Positions 1 through 10,475 of a stretch of DNA of 64,000 nucleotides are shown here, one piece after another. A program made the translations under genes and the position numbers. Position 1 is the first letter of the stretch, and each line of letters opens with the position of its first letter. A model generated the notes under the pieces. The model was not told where the DNA came from. It did not search any database and saw nothing but the letters and a program-made list of their open reading frames with translations. Origin of the DNA: Thinopyrum elongatum (Eukaryota > Streptophyta > Magnoliopsida > Poales > Poaceae); NCBI GenBank assembly GCA_011799875.1, contig CM022300.1:168409837-168473836 (forward strand). The letters are read 5' to 3'.

Positions 1-1312
1 GAGAATTATTTTCATACCCATCCGAAGCATTCAAGGAGTTGTTCTCGTTTCTATATCATCCGAAGGCCATCATTTCAAAAGATTTCTTCGTTCTAAGTTT
101 TCAGCTTCGTTCTCCAATTATTCTAAATTGATGCCTCTTTGTTCATCTCCTTATTCTTTCGGTGCTCTATTCAAGTATTCTCTAGTCAGCTTGTGATCTC
201 TTCGTTCTCTTGTATCTAAATTCTTCCCGGTGATTCGTTCACTTTTCTTCAATCGTTTTTAACTTCTTATGGCGGTTCGTTCAAGATTTTGCTTCACTTG
301 TGTTCATATCAATTCATTTGTTCTTCCCAAATCATACCAGTGATTTGTTCAAGATCTTCCCAAGTTTGCGCCAGATCAATTCTTTTTCAATGAGAATAAG
401 TAGTATGCCAAATCCGTTGCTTGCCATCAATTTAAATTGATGAAGGATACACATAACATAATTCTTATTCTTGTGTCATCCAAGTGTTAATTCCTTCTTC
501 CGGAGTTTGTTCATGATGAAGTAATTCTCGGTTTCTAGTTGTTCATCTTCCTTTTCCGGAGTTCAAAGTCTCCTCATTATATTGTCACGAAGCTCCATCT
601 AAATCATTGCAAGGCTTCATCGTCTTCTTTCAACTTAACTTTCATTTTGATCATCTTGGTATCTATCCAGAGTCCTTCAAGAGTTTCTTCATGGTGGTTC
701 ATCAAAGAGAGCACTCATTATCGAAGCTTTCATCAACATTCTTGTTGCAGAAGTTCAAGTATTCTTCATCTTGCATTCCAAAGTGCAATTATTTCTACCT
801 TATCTTTTGAGGTGGTGTTATGTCATTCTTGACAATTTCCCTTCGTGTTTCAAGGTTCACAAGTTGTTAAGAATGAGATATTTAAACCCATCATTTTCTC
901 TTTGTTCAGGAGATCCGTTGCAACCCGTCAATCTCTTCATTGGAGTTATCTTGGGTTATATTTCACCTAAAGCCTTCCCTAAGGAATGTTGCTATTATGG
1001 TGCTTATCAATGATCCAAGTTATCTCTTATCATCTTGGTGGAAGAAGTGTTTCATCTCTTCAGTGCTCTCAATCAAATCAGCCATTTCCATTAGTGGCAA
1101 AATTGCACCTCAAATTTTGAGATGTTTTCCATACGCCCACAACAAGCTTATTCTTTTCATTGTTGTTTTTTTCAACAACTCCGTTCAACCCTTCTTCGTA
1201 AGGATGCTTTTCAAATTCAATTGCGGTAGATGATGTTGTATTCTCCGTTCTTTTCATTCCATTCTTTCATTTTTTCCGGGGGCAATGTGTTGTTGCTCTC
1301 ATCGAGTATCAT
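1..1312 (+). mobile_element. Element X (gypsy), 3' non-coding interior, part 1
   Basis: No convincing coding frame lies here. The stretch is T-rich and carries recurring phrases such as TTCCGGAGTT and GTTCATC. The same style resumes at 28992 and runs into a purine tract and an LTR start at 29333, so I read it as the non-coding 3' interior of one plus-strand gypsy element interrupted by two insertions. Removing T1 (1313-14328) and C (14344-28986), each with one copy of its target duplication, joins the flanks cleanly. The short ORFs here have no domain signal. The 5' part of X is left of the window. Confidence 0.6.
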
Positions 1313-1317
1313 TGTCG

Positions 1318-1911
1318 CCGGGGATGACAAAAAGGATGAGGATCTGCTTCCTGGATCCAGCACCATTCGGCCCGCCACTCGTCCCACTTTTCGCGGTAAA
1401 CTCCATCTGGGTATATCTCTTGGTTACAGGCCCTTGGAATCCAAGCAATCGATCCAGAGGGAGCCTCTCCTTTTTGGATTCGAGGATAGAAATAGTGGCG
1501 GAAAAGAGCAGAATTGGTGATCACGCCAGCGAAATTCTCACAAAGGTGGGCGAAGATCGACATGCAAAATACGGCATTCGGCGTGAAATCAAGAAGGCGG
1601 AAGCCGTATGTATACATGATGTCGTTGAAGAAATCGGAAAAGGGTGGACAGAGCCCTCAATAAAAATACGCAGTGAAGAAGGGGTATATGTCCGATCCGC
1701 CTTTGGAACAAGCACCTGGGATTACGCGTGTGGCGGGGTGAGCTTGTGTTCCCTTCGCCCACATGCATTAGTATCGCCCCTTCAAAGTTTCGGCGTCGAG
1801 CGTCGGAGGGAAGACGACGAGCCTCTTCCGCATCTTCACCAGTTCGCTCTCCGGAACCTCCGCTTTCGCCTCCCTGTCCGTGCCCTTGCCTTTGCTGGCC
1901 TTGGGCGGCAT
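1318..1911 (-). pseudogene. T1 aORF, 5' part of exon 1, inverted
   Basis: The ATG is at 1911-1909 on the minus strand and opens MPPKASKGKG, matching the MAPKGEKGK start of the T2 gene. A stop (TAA) interrupts it near 1770. It continues as a recognisable match to the T2 N-terminal domain, with the shared signatures LTPNAV (LDFTPNAV here) and IFAHLCENF, FRHYF and the EWCWI motif. The reading ends at the inversion junction at 1318, and the rest of the exon is on the other strand from 2849. This N-terminal region resembles the plant 'putative gypsy type transposon' domain (Transposase_28 in Pfam); I recall the style and have not searched. Function is unknown. Confidence 0.8.
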
Positions 1912-2070
1912 GGCGACTGTGGAGATGGAAGCCGGAGGGCGGAGCGAGCGCGGGAGCAGCGGGCAGAAGAAAAAAAAGGTTTCGCTCTGAGCTCGAGCAG
2001 AGGAAGGCGATGGCGATGGCCAGATTGGGAAGAAGAGGGGGGTGAATAGGTTTGCGCCTCCGCGACTTCT

Positions 2071-2080
2071 CCTTTTTATG
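2071..2080 (-). promoter_or_regulatory. TATA-like box of the T1 antisense gene
   Basis: On the minus strand the sequence reads CCCCATAAAAAGGAG, about 160 bp before the aORF ATG at 1911. T2 has CCCCATAAAAGGAG about 155 bp before its own aORF ATG. The matching position and sequence in two diverged copies support a dedicated aORF promoter. It was carried along in the inversion, so it now fires toward the inverted 5' fragment only. Confidence 0.6.
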
Positions 2081-2317
2081 GGGAAGGAGCGGGGCCGCCT
2101 TGTTTATCCCCCAATATGAATGCACCTCTATGTGCGCGAAACAGTTTGCAGCCTTTTTGGCACGCTTCCCACGTCGCGCGCTCCGTGCGCGTAGTGGGGG
2201 GCACAGTAAAACGAGATATTTACGAGCAGTTAATTCCCTACCACGCGTGCCCGTGCACTGTTTGGGCCTAGCCCAACAACGCCTCGCACTCGTGTATGGC
2301 CTAGGCCCGGGGGCTCC

Positions 2318-2848
2318 TGTCGGTGTACTAAGTATTGGGCCACTAGTACCCCTTACTTGTGCACGGGTAGTTGTAGCCGTCCTCGCGGCAAGGCTTGTCG
2401 GGATCAGCTCGAGGTCGATTCAAGTCATCAAGGAAATCATCAAGTCAGAGATCTGAGAATCAGTAGATAAGCAAAGCTGGAAATCGAAGGCCAGCTTCCC
2501 CGGCAAGATCCTTGACGGGATGGCCGTGGAGCCCGGCAAGGCTTGGCGCCCGGCAAGGTTTGGTGCCAGGCAAGGATCGGCGCCTGGCGGGATTCTGCCA
2601 CTGTGCCACCGCTTCGGCACAGTAACAAGTCTGACATTCTGGGTCCTTCTCTGGATGCGTGGCAACGCGCCAGTGGAGGGGAGCTTAAGCGGTGCTGATG
2701 GGATGGCCCCTTTTTCCATCCCCAAGAAAGTGAGGACACCTAAACGGACACCTCACGGTGCATTAAATGCGCTTGTCCTAATCCGTCAGGGGTTAGGTAT
2801 GATACCCTGTAGCTACTTTACACCTCAATGTATGTACATGTTGCCACT
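2318..2848 (+). repeat. T1 3' LTR, truncated and inverted
   Basis: Starting at TGTCGGTGTACTAAG (2318), it is the reverse complement of 13779-14328 of the intact right LTR. It is shorter by one CCGGCAAG-containing unit and differs at scattered bases. It is preceded by the expected 3' LTR border, CCCGGGGGCTCC. It stops at 2848, a few bases past the position where the intact LTR has its TATA box, so this copy has U3 repeats but no TATA. Confidence 0.85.
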
Positions 2849-5800
2849 CCGGGGCAAGGATTGGGGCGATCTCGCCACAGAAGATGAGAAGCTCACAATC
2901 GCCACTACCAGGATCCTCCGCTTGAAGGCTGCCGGGCTGACAATGGAGATGATCGGCTTCGACTTCCTCCGCCGCTGCATCGCCCCTCTGTAGAACAGGG
3001 GGAGGCCAGCCTGGGAGTATAAGAACGCAGCAGATGTCATGAGGCTGCGCCCTGGGCTGAACAATAATCTGACCGCTATGCAGCTTGGCGCTCTCCGCCA
3101 GAAGTTATTTCAGCGCGAAGACAAGCACCGGCTGCCGGCAAGGATCGTCCCCTTGTGCAACAACTCTGCATTGGGGTCGATCATTGCCTTCTTGCCGATG
3201 TTTAATGCCCACGGCCTAGACCCGACCTGGGCCGAGCCAAGCGAGGAAGAAGCGCAGAAGTTCTTCGACAATCTGACGGAGAAGCCTGTCCGGCAAGAGT
3301 CAGATCTTATTCGCGCCACCACAGATCAGGAGGTAGCATACATCGCTACCAAAGTGGAGGAAGTGAATCTTGCCGCGGAGGCCGGCAGCGTTGGCTTCAC
3401 AGAGTGGGAAGCCAGCGATGCAGAGGTGGTAGTGGAGGCAAAACCTACCGAGGAGAGCAAGGTTGCCGGGGAAGAAGGCGGCGCAGTCGCTGAAAACTCA
3501 TCCGGCGAAGACACGGCCGAAGAGGAGACGCGAGAAGAGCCCTCGCCCCCGAAGAAGACAAAGCGTGTCCTTCGGAAAGCCGCATCAGGCGTCCCGGCAA
3601 GCCAGCCTACATCGAGCGGTGACTCCCCCGGCAAGAAAGTGGCTGGCAAGATCAGACCGCGGCAGGGGGCCCGTCAACAGCCCGCGCGGCGCGCGAGACC
3701 CACACCAACGTCCACCGCCGGAGCGGCAGGAGGGTCTCGTACAACCGTGCCAGAGGCTGCTCCGGCGCCTGCCACAGCCAAGCGGCCCAGGACCCCTCCT
3801 CCGCCTCCCCACCCAGTCATCGCAACGGAGGCCGACTTCGACATCTCCGGCTTTAGTCCAGAGCGGGAGGAAGAAGAGTGAGTATCTGCCACAACTTCCA
3901 CCTTCCAATCTGCATCAATCTTACTGACTTGCTTACATTGTTTCTGCAGTGACACAGAAACCTTGCTGGAGAGGATGGCGAAGAGGTCAAGGACTTCTAC
4001 GGGCGACGAGCCCCCAGCAGGCTCCACTAGCGTGCCAGAAACCGTCATTGTGAGCCCGGAGTCTAGCCCTCAACGCAGCCCCCAGCGCAGCCCCCAGCAC
4101 AGCCCCCAGCGTAAGTTCATTGTCCCTTTTCCTGTTGGCTGGTGCCGAGGCTTTCATTCTTGTCGCTGATATCTTTGGGTTTGCAGGAGAAGAACGGCAA
4201 CAAGGAGAAGATAGCCCCATTGTGCCTCCTTCATTGACCGCTCTGCCCACAAGCACATCCCCGGCAAGAGATCCTGTCGACGAGCCCGTCCGGATTGAGG
4301 AGGAGCCGACAAGCATGGACTCCGGCAACCCACCCCCGGCAACCGGAGTTGCCGGGAGAGGCGGAGCCACCTCTCGACAGCCCGACGCAGGTACTCGATC
4401 GCCTCAGAGTGCTAGTTATTCTTTTCCTCTTACCTCTTTATCTTTAGTCACTTCAAAATCCAAAAACTCGAACTTATTCTGTCCTCCTCCTTCGCCCTTC
4501 AGAGTTCTCTTCGATGGAACACATGGACATCGACGCCGTCATCGAGGAGACCACCAGGGATGCTGCCGCCGAAGCGGACAGGATCACTGCCAGCGAGGCC
4601 ACCAAGGATGACATTGCCGGGGCTGGTGATGCTCTTGACGGGGAGGCCGCCAAGACAGCACAAAAGGAAATCGTGGAAGAACCTGCTGAAGAGGGCGACA
4701 GGGAGGCTGGGGACCATACTGACGGCATTCCTGCCGCAGGAGTGCCAGGTGCTGCATCGGCCACAAAGCCCCCTGTCACTGGTGAGGCGGCCACTGAAGA
4801 CCAGCCATCAACATCTGACGAGCCCTCATCCAGCAAGTATCTCAAGGTTGGCGAAAACATATTCATCAACTTGCCAGGGACGGCAAGCGCCGAGGCACCA
4901 GCCGAAGGAGAAATTTTTGAGGAAATTATTGCCGCTGCCGGGCTCGAAGTTTTCGACGATCCCAGTGCTAGCAGTGGCAAGTCTGAAGAGGATCAGCTCC
5001 TTCAGGCCATGGGCGAGAACTTCCGCAAACTCCAAGCTCTCCATCGTGCCCGAAAGGAGAAGGCGGACTCCAGAATGGCAGTTGTCGAGGCAGCCGAAGC
5101 AGATTTTCAAAGGCGCGTCGCACAAATGCAAATCTGGCACGCTGAGGCCCTTCAAGAGCTGGTTGCCGGCCGAGAACAAGTGAGCCAGCTGTGGAATGTG
5201 GTCCTCCTGAAGCAATCAGATATGGAGAAGGCACATGATGAAGCTGTCCAAAGGATTGCTGCCGAAGATGCTCTCCTGATGGGGCGCCACGTTGCTCTTG
5301 ACGCTTACGAAGAAGATCTCACCGCACGTGAGCAGGCGCTCGCCGCCAAGCTTCGTAGCAAGGACGAAGACATTGAAAATCTTGTCACGCGGCGGACCCA
5401 GGAGCTGGAGCAGAAGCACAAGGAGGCGCTCGAAGCTCTAACTGCAAGTCACGCCGGCAAGCTCAAGGAGGCCGTCGATGCTGCCGAAGCTGCAGAGGCC
5501 GCCAAGAACGAGCTGAGCGACAGAGTGAAGAGGCTGGAGACAAATCTCGACGAGCACGGCAAGGAGCTCTCGACGCTCAAGGGGGACAGGGAAAAAACCC
5601 TCCACTCCTTGGCGGAGATGCAGGTCGCCCTGTCCGACAAGACCAAGCAGCTTTCCTCTGCGGCTGATGATATTGCGGTTCTGGAGCTGAAACTGACCAC
5701 GCTGCAGAAGTCTCTCGAGGCCGGCAGGGCCCGTGAGAAGGCTCTACTCAAGGATCTCCAAGGAGAGAGGAACCTGCTCAAGAGTGCTGCCGCCGCCCAG

Positions 5801-6211
5801 AACGAGTACGAGAAGGGAGTGGAGATCTGGACTGGTCGTCTCATTGCTGCCGCGGAGAAGCTTACCGCAGAATTGTCAACCATGGGCTTGTCGAATTTCA
5901 GATATTCTTCCGAGGAAAGAATATCCCCAAGCGCCAGATTGACGATGTTCTTTGAAAGCATCATCAATGCGTTGAGGGCGCTCCAGTCTAGCTGGGCGAC
6001 CCAACTGGCGAACGAGACTCGCCGGCTTTGCTGGGCCGTCCTTCGCAAGGTGCTCCTCAAGGTGGTGCACAGCAATCCCGGCATCGACCTCTCCAGCGCA
6101 CTCGGCCACCTGCCAAAGGATGCAAATGTTGAGGCGCTTGAGAAGTGCATCGCGCCAATCCTTGAGAAGGTGGACTCCATCAAAAGGATCGAAGGCCAGC
6201 GCAGGGATTGA
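2849..6211 (+). pseudogene. T1 aORF, remainder of exon 1 and exons 2-4
   Basis: Homologous along its length to the intact T2 gene. Exon 1 resumes at 2849 (motif DWGDLATEDEKL) and has a nonsense TAG at 2991-2993 where T2 has CAG. It is then open to a GTGAGT donor at 3878. Exon 2 is 3950-4110, exon 3 4187-4390 and exon 4 4503-6211, with acceptors ending TTTCTGCAG, GGGTTTGCAG and GCCCTTCAG and donors GTAAGT and GTACTC. Phases are 2, 1 and 1, the same as T2. Exon 4 alone stays open for over 560 codons. It has an acidic Ala-rich start, a long coiled coil (about 5000-5830), and a conserved C-terminal domain with RRLC and NPGIDLSS. Role unknown; it is antisense to the element's gag-pol and convergent with it. 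Confidence 0.8.
4065..4110 (+). repeat. 12 bp tandem repeat (Ser-Pro-Gln-Arg/His) at the end of T1 aORF exon 2
   Basis: About four units of AGCCCCCAGCGC lie directly against the splice donor, encoding SPQR repeats. The last unit runs into GTAAGT. T2 has only two units at the same place (48435-48458). Confidence 0.85.
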
Positions 6212-7059
6212 GTGCTTCTCTTTTATTCTTGCCGCCATCATCTTATGTAAAAGACAATTAAGTCTCAAGTTAGAACTGCGGCAACTCATGGATGCAATAA
6301 AATTTGACTATGTTTAGGCTCATGCTAGCTACTTTCCTTGTCTGATTCCTTTATGTATGGAGTTCATCCTACGCTTACTGAAAAACTTGCCGGCGTGCAA
6401 CCTGCCGCGAGCGCTGGGTGCGGGACTTCAGCAGCCTGCCGGAGGCGCAGCAGCCGGCAAGACTCCTTGGTGCTCTCAGTGCAGCCACTTAAATTGTTGA
6501 GCGGACTCGAAACAAAATAAGGGCGCAACTGATTACAGCAAAGGTTCCTTCGCGTGCAGATTTTCCATACAAGAATCGGAATCGTCTAAGGAAGTAACTA
6601 GGTAACTAAAGAAAATACTTGCTCTAAGTTTTATGACTTAGCTTTCTGGCTTTGTTCTTCCTCCGGCAAGCATACGATTCCGAACGTCACCAACTGGTAT
6701 TCATGTCTCCCTCCCCCCCCCCCCCCCCCCCCCCGGCAAATGTGCACGTGAGGAATCCTTCTGTCTTTGAGAAAAAGAAACAAGAGAAAATAAAGGGATG
6801 AAACCTTAGCGGTTCGTTAGAACTTACCGGGATCAGGTGTCATACAACATCTTAGACAAACATGCATATATGATTGTGAACATGGAAATCAATAAGGGAA
6901 TGTACAGCACTTAAATTTATTCATCTGTGCTCAGGGTCTGCGCCTGGCTTTGTACAAAGGATCACATGCCTTGCCGGCAAGACTTGTACAAAAAGGTGGT
7001 TGCCGGGAGCCCCCGGCAACCGCGCCTTATGGATAGAAATTGCGAAGATGTTCGATATT
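6212..7059. other. T1 spacer between convergent aORF and pol
   Basis: No gene is seen. The aORF ends at 6211 (plus) and pol ends at 7060 (minus), so this must hold the 3' ends of both transcripts. It contains a block conserved with T2 (about 6400-6580 versus 50790-50960, including GCGGGACTTCAGCAGCC and GAGCGGACTCGAAACAA), a 22 bp C tract, and a second block near 6935-7040 shared with T2 51515-51620. Confidence 0.7.
6713..6734. repeat. Poly-C tract, 22 bp
   Basis: An uninterrupted run of 22 C. The matching place in T2 (about 51317) has only seven C, so this is a local expansion, and its true length may be uncertain from sequencing. Confidence 0.9.
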
Positions 7060-10000
7060 CTAGGAATTACTCACTGGAATGCCATCTTCGGTCTCCAGGC
7101 GGATAGCGCCAGGCCTGGTGACTTGTACTACCCGATAAGGGCCTTCCCACTTTGGCGTCAACTTGTTTGAATTCTTGGCGGACTGAATCCGTCGAAGAAC
7201 AAGGTCGCCTTCCTCAAGGCTTCGGGCATGAACTTTGCGGCTATGATAGCGCCGCAAAGCTTGCTGGTAGCGTGCAGCTCGCACAACAGCCTGAAGACGA
7301 TTCTCCTCAAGGAGCACAGCGTCATCTTGCCGCAGTTGCTCTTGCTCGAGCTCATCATAAGCGAGCACTCGAGGAGATCCGTCTATGAGTTCCGTGGGGA
7401 GAACTGCTTCCGCTCCATAGACCAGAGCGAAGGGCGTCTGGCCGGTGGCTCGATTTGGTGTCGTTTTGATTGACCAAAGAACCGCCAGCAACTCATCAAT
7501 CCAGCGTCTTCCGCACTTTTTCAGCCTGTCAAAAGTTCTGGTCCTGAGACCGCGCAGCACTTCAGCATTGGCCCTCTCCGCTTGGCCGTTGCTTCTCGGG
7601 TGAGCAACAGAGGCAAAACAAATCTTGCCGCCAAGGTCTTGGATGTACTGCATGAAGGTGCGGCTTGTGAACTGCGTGCCGTTGTCGGTGATGATCCTGT
7701 TAGGCACACTAAAACGGCAAACAATTCCTTTGAAGAACTTGACAGCCGACTGCGCTGTCACCTTCCTCACCGCTTCCACCTCCGGCCACTTTGTGAACTT
7801 GTCGATAGCAACGTACAAGTACTCAAAGCCCCCGGTAGCACGGGGAAAGGGGCCCAGTATGTCGAGCCCCCAGACTGAAAATGGCCAGGAGAGAGGGATT
7901 GTTTGAAGAGCTTGAGCTGGCTGATGTAATTTCTTCGAATGAAACAGGCACGCTTCACACCTGGTTACTAGTGTCGTCGCATCCTGGAGGGCGGTAGGCC
8001 AAAAGAAACCTTGCCGGAATGCTTTTCCGGAAAGCGCTCTTGACCCTATGTGAGAGCCACACATGCCCCCATGTATCTCTGCCAACAGCTCTAGTCCATC
8101 CTCCCGAGGAATGCACTTCAATTTCACACCGTTCGGTCTCTTTCTGTACAGGACGTCATCGACGAACTTGTACATAACAGACCTACGGGCTACTCTTTCC
8201 GCTTCTTCTTGTTCCTCAGGGAGTTCACCTGTCTGAAGGAAGTGGACAATGTGCTGCGCCCATGCTGGAGCCTGAGGCTCGACAACTAGGACTAAAGGCA
8301 TCTCATCCGCCGGGGGAACATTTGTCTCGACAGCAAGGGCCCGAGGCCCTACCGGAGCCTGTTGTTCCCCGGCGAGCATGTCAATCCCGGCAACTTCCTT
8401 GCCGGCGGCTCCGGGGAGCTCTGCCGGGAAGTACTGGCCATAGTTCAACTTTCTTCTCTTTTCTTGCCGCATCGATGGCGCCACGGATGGTTGAGTCAAT
8501 TGTAGCACAAAAGTTCCTGGTTCCACAGGCAACTTGAGGGCAGCACGCTTTGACAGGTCGTCAACAACACTGTTCTCGGCACGAGGGACATGCTCCATTT
8601 GGAGACCGTCAAAGCGCTCTTCCAATTTCCTCACTTCCTCTACGTAGGCCTGCATCAATGGGCTTTGATAGTTCTTGTTGACCTGCCTGACGACAAGCTG
8701 TGAATCGCCTTTGATAATGAGCTTTGTGATACCAAGGTCTGCCGCGATCCTAAGACTGGCAAGCAAACCCTCGTATTCTGCAGTGTTGTTGGTTGAACTC
8801 TCCCATGGAAAATGCATTTGGACTACGTACTTGAGGTGCTCCCCGGTGGGTGCGACAAGCAGCACGCCAGCACCGGCGCCTTGCAGCGAAAAAGCCCCGT
8901 CAAAGTACATAACCCATTGCTGATCGGTTTCCTTGCCGGGGAGACTTGTTTCTTGAACTTCTTCGTCTGGCGTCGGGGTCCATTCTGCAATGAACTTCGC
9001 CAAGGCCCTGCTCTGAATTGTGGAAGTGCTTTCGAACTTAAGACCAAAGCTGGACAGCTCCAACGCCCACTCCACGATCCTGCCGGTTGCCTCCGGATTT
9101 TGCAAAATCCGTTGCAACGGAAAGCGAGTGACGACGGTGATCTCATGTGCTTGAAAATAATGGCGCAGCTTTCTCGAGGCCATAAGGAGGCCGAAAAGCA
9201 ACTTCTACACACCAGAATATCTTGATCTAGCTCCCTGCAAGAGGGAGCTAACAAAATAAACTGGGCGCTGCACCACCTTTTTCTTCTGCACAAGTTCTTC
9301 TGTTTGCGCAGATCCTGTCTTGCCGGGATCAACCCTTGCCGGGAAAGATCTTGTCGCGTCACTTGGCGGTCCTGCCGCAGATGTTGCCTCCTCATCAGCT
9401 TCTCTCTGCGCCACCAGCGCAGCACTAACCACTTGATTTGTTGCCGCCAGATACAGCAGCAATGGTTCTTGTGGTTTAGGTGCGACTAGCGTCGGCGGAG
9501 AAGAAAGGTATTTCTTCAAATCTTGCAGCGCTGCCTCCGCTTCCGGAGTCCATTTCATTGGACCTGCCTTCTTCAAAATTTTGAAGAAGGGCAGGGCGCG
9601 CTCAGCAGATTTGGAAATAAACCTGCTTAGAGCAGCAACACAGCCGGCAAGACGACGCACATCCTTGACGCGTCTCGGCGCTTCAATTTGCTCAATGGCT
9701 TTGATCTTGTCGGGGTTTGCTTCGATTCCCCGGCAAGATACAAAGAATCCGAGGAGCTTGCCGGAAGGAACACCGAACACGCACTTCTCAGGATTGAGCT
9801 TCAAGTTGATCTTGCGCAAGTTCGCAAATGTTTCTTCTAGGTCTTGAATGAGCGTTGCTTTATCCTTAGTTTTGACCACTATATCATCCATATATGCCTC
9901 CATATTTCTATGGAGTTGTGGCTCAAAACCAATCTGGATTGCTCTGGCGAATGTTGAACCAGCACTTTTCAACCCGAAAGGCATCCGTATAAAACAATAC

Positions 10001-10475
10001 GTACCACATGGGGTGATAAAGGCGGTCTTCTCTTCATCTTCCTTTGCCATAAAAATCTGATGATACCCTGAATAGGCATCAAGGAAGGACAGGAGATCAC
10101 AACCAGCGGTGGCATCCACAATCTGGTCGATGCGCGGCAAGGGAAAAGGATCTTTTGGACAAGCTTTATTGATATCTGTATAATCGATACAAAGCCTCCA
10201 TTTCCCATTCGCTTTCCGCACTACAACCGGGTTGGCCAACCAGGTTGGATGAAGCACTCCTTTGACCAGTCCTGCCGCCTCCAGCTTCTTAATTTCTTCG
10301 GCAATGAATTCTTGCCACTCCAAAGCCTGTTTCCTCACCCTTTGCTTGACGGGCGCGCATGAGGACAGACAGCAAGGTGGTGCTCAATCACTTTCCTGGG
10401 AACGCCGGGGATGTCAGACGGTTGCCATGCAAACACGTCGACATTCGCCCGCAGGAAAGCAATGAGCGCGCTTTC
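7060..10475 (-). pseudogene. pol: T1 pol: RT, RNase H, archaeal-type RNase H, integrase
   Basis: RT motifs run from KLEAAGLV and CIDYTDINKACPKD to YMDD (about 9880-9900), with MPFGL upstream. A TAG at 9205-9207 breaks the frame where T2 reads CAG (SGV-stop-KLL). The frame continues from 9201 with the first RNase H region. An archaeal-type RNase H follows (YFDGAFS near 8910, AEYEGLL near 8775, GDSQLVV near 8700). The integrase has a CX2C half-finger (CEAC near 7950), catalytic aspartates in GLDILGPF (near 7860) and TDNGTQF (near 7680), and a glutamate in NGQAERANAEV (near 7580). The C-terminus has the WEGPYRVV module. Upstream, the 10339-10475 stretch is homologous to T2 but has a frameshift. 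Two RNase H domains in tandem mark the Tat lineage. Confidence 0.9.

Larger units (their letters stand above)
1318..2848 (-). other. Inverted segment at the 3' LTR side of T1
   Basis: Relative to intact T2, this block is flipped. Read on the minus strand it runs from the middle of the 3' LTR (2848-2318), through the aORF leader, to the first roughly 200 codons of the aORF (1911-1318). At 2849 the aORF resumes on the plus strand. Both junctions contain CCGGGG (1318-1323 and 2849-2854), and the uninterrupted aORF would read CCCCGG there, so one breakpoint fell in a short palindrome. Left of the block only five LTR bases (TGTCG) remain after the target duplication, so LTR sequence including its TATA box was lost with the inversion. 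Confidence 0.85.

Noticed and set aside
1285..2049. 254 aa plus-strand ORF at the left end of T1
   Set aside because: It is the reverse complement of the inverted aORF exon and leader, a shadow frame.
1313..2848. Autointegration as the cause of the T1 inversion
   Set aside because: Autointegration would join an intact LTR end to an internal site. Here the inner junction is in mid-LTR (2848) and only five LTR bases remain at the outer end.
5449..6183. 244 aa minus-strand ORF in T1
   Set aside because: Antisense shadow of the coiled-coil exon 4; Ser/Ala-rich as expected for the complement of Glu/Ala/Lys codons.
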